Source: Crocinitomix sp.
GTDB lineage: Bacteria; Bacteroidota; Bacteroidia; Flavobacteriales_D; Crocinitomicaceae
Assembly: GCA_020849935.1 (NCBI GenBank)
Contig: JADZFJ010000293.1
Location: 1 to 6,404 of the forward strand
Length of the DNA: 6,404 bases
Direction of reading: 5' to 3'
A program made the position numbers and the translations under genes. The notes under the pieces are model-generated. The model did not search any database. It was not told where the DNA came from and worked only from the letters and a program-made list of their open reading frames with translations. Positions 6,334 through 6,404 of this stretch are shown one piece after another; positions within the stretch are counted from its first letter, which is position 1; the number at the start of each line of letters is the position of its first letter.

Positions 6334-6404
6334 ACCAGCAAGTCGGGCAACAACAAGACTAAAATGAAATTTCACAAAAAAATCTCCAATCAGCTAGCGC
6401 TGAA
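6334..6404 (+). repeat. 116-nt palindrome, copy 3, cut by the window end
   Basis: The first 71 bases of a third copy, differing from copy 1 at 5 positions. The left arm GGGCAACAACAAGAC (6345-6359) and the tip hairpin CAGC/GCTG are present; the right arm lies beyond the window. The upstream T-rich box precedes it, slightly altered (TTCCATCGACCAAGTTACC). The micro-ORF starts with ATG at 6364 and reads MKFHKKISNQLAL before the edge. By analogy a third small gene should begin roughly 70-80 bases past the window end. Confidence 0.85.

Larger units (their letters stand above)
5343..6404 (+). repeat. Tandem cassette-like array, 474-bp period, two full units plus a truncated third
   Basis: The same ordered set of parts occurs three times. 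The parts are: a T-rich box (TTTGCCTTCCTATTTTTTT in unit 1, then TTCTTTCGACCAAGGTACC); a 116-nt palindrome starting at 5386, 5860 and 6334, which are exactly 474 bp apart each time; the leader GTCTCAAAATAAAAAAAATA; a 74-codon gene; and a GTGTCTC...GGGACAC terminator. The third unit is cut by the window end inside its palindrome, so the array continues to the right. Left of about 5343 the similarity stops, and the 105 bp between there and the membrane-protein gene (5237-5342) hold nothing I can name. Similarity between units is high in the upstream box, palindrome, leader and first eight codons, low in the rest of the gene, and high again at the terminator. The array could have arisen by tandem duplication with the gene bodies diverging, or by insertion of modular cassettes. 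The T-rich box is a candidate promoter region, but I cannot fit the Bacteroidota TTTG / TAnnTTTG pattern with normal spacing. Confidence 0.9.

Noticed and set aside
5343..6404. CRISPR array
   Set aside because: Repeats are 116 nt, spaced 474 bp apart and separated by real genes with terminators. This is not the 25-40 nt repeat and spacer pattern, and no cas gene is present.

Overview
The window looks like chromosomal DNA of a Bacteroidota (Flavobacteriia/Sphingobacteriia-like) bacterium. The evidence is AT-rich DNA, A-rich rather than Shine-Dalgarno-like sequence before the starts, and a BBP2/OmpL-like outer-membrane porin of a type typical of that phylum. No mobility gene, tRNA, rRNA or CRISPR array is visible.

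Left part (63-3426): a compact, probably co-transcribed trio on the + strand. It encodes a TrkH/KtrB-type K+ channel subunit, a one-RCK-domain TrkA-type gating subunit (18-bp gap) and an outer-membrane beta-barrel porin (10-bp gap). TrkH would move K+ across the inner membrane, TrkA would gate it by nucleotide binding, and the porin could let small solutes through the outer membrane. The functional link to the porin is inferred from spacing only.

Middle part (3522-5236): a zinc-free medium-chain dehydrogenase/quinone-oxidoreductase-like enzyme, followed by a four-helix membrane protein I cannot name. Both are on the + strand with no obvious functional link to the trk genes.

Right part (about 5343 to the window end): the most unusual stretch. 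It is a tandem array with a 474-bp period, measured between successive hairpin starts. Each unit has a conserved T-rich upstream box, a 116-nt imperfect palindrome able to fold into one long hairpin, a short A-rich leader, a 74-codon gene for a predicted helical-hairpin protein, and its own intrinsic terminator. Two units are complete and a third is cut by the window edge. The two proteins are only about 45% identical (33 of 74 residues, gapless), whereas the two hairpins are about 90% identical (12 differences in 116). The strongest conservation therefore lies in the non-coding part and the first eight codons. One arm-to-arm compensatory change (A-T to G-C) suggests the hairpin is maintained as a structure. 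The array resembles a set of gene cassettes separated by a structured element, but I do not recognise it as a known system. Integron attC sites were considered and rejected.
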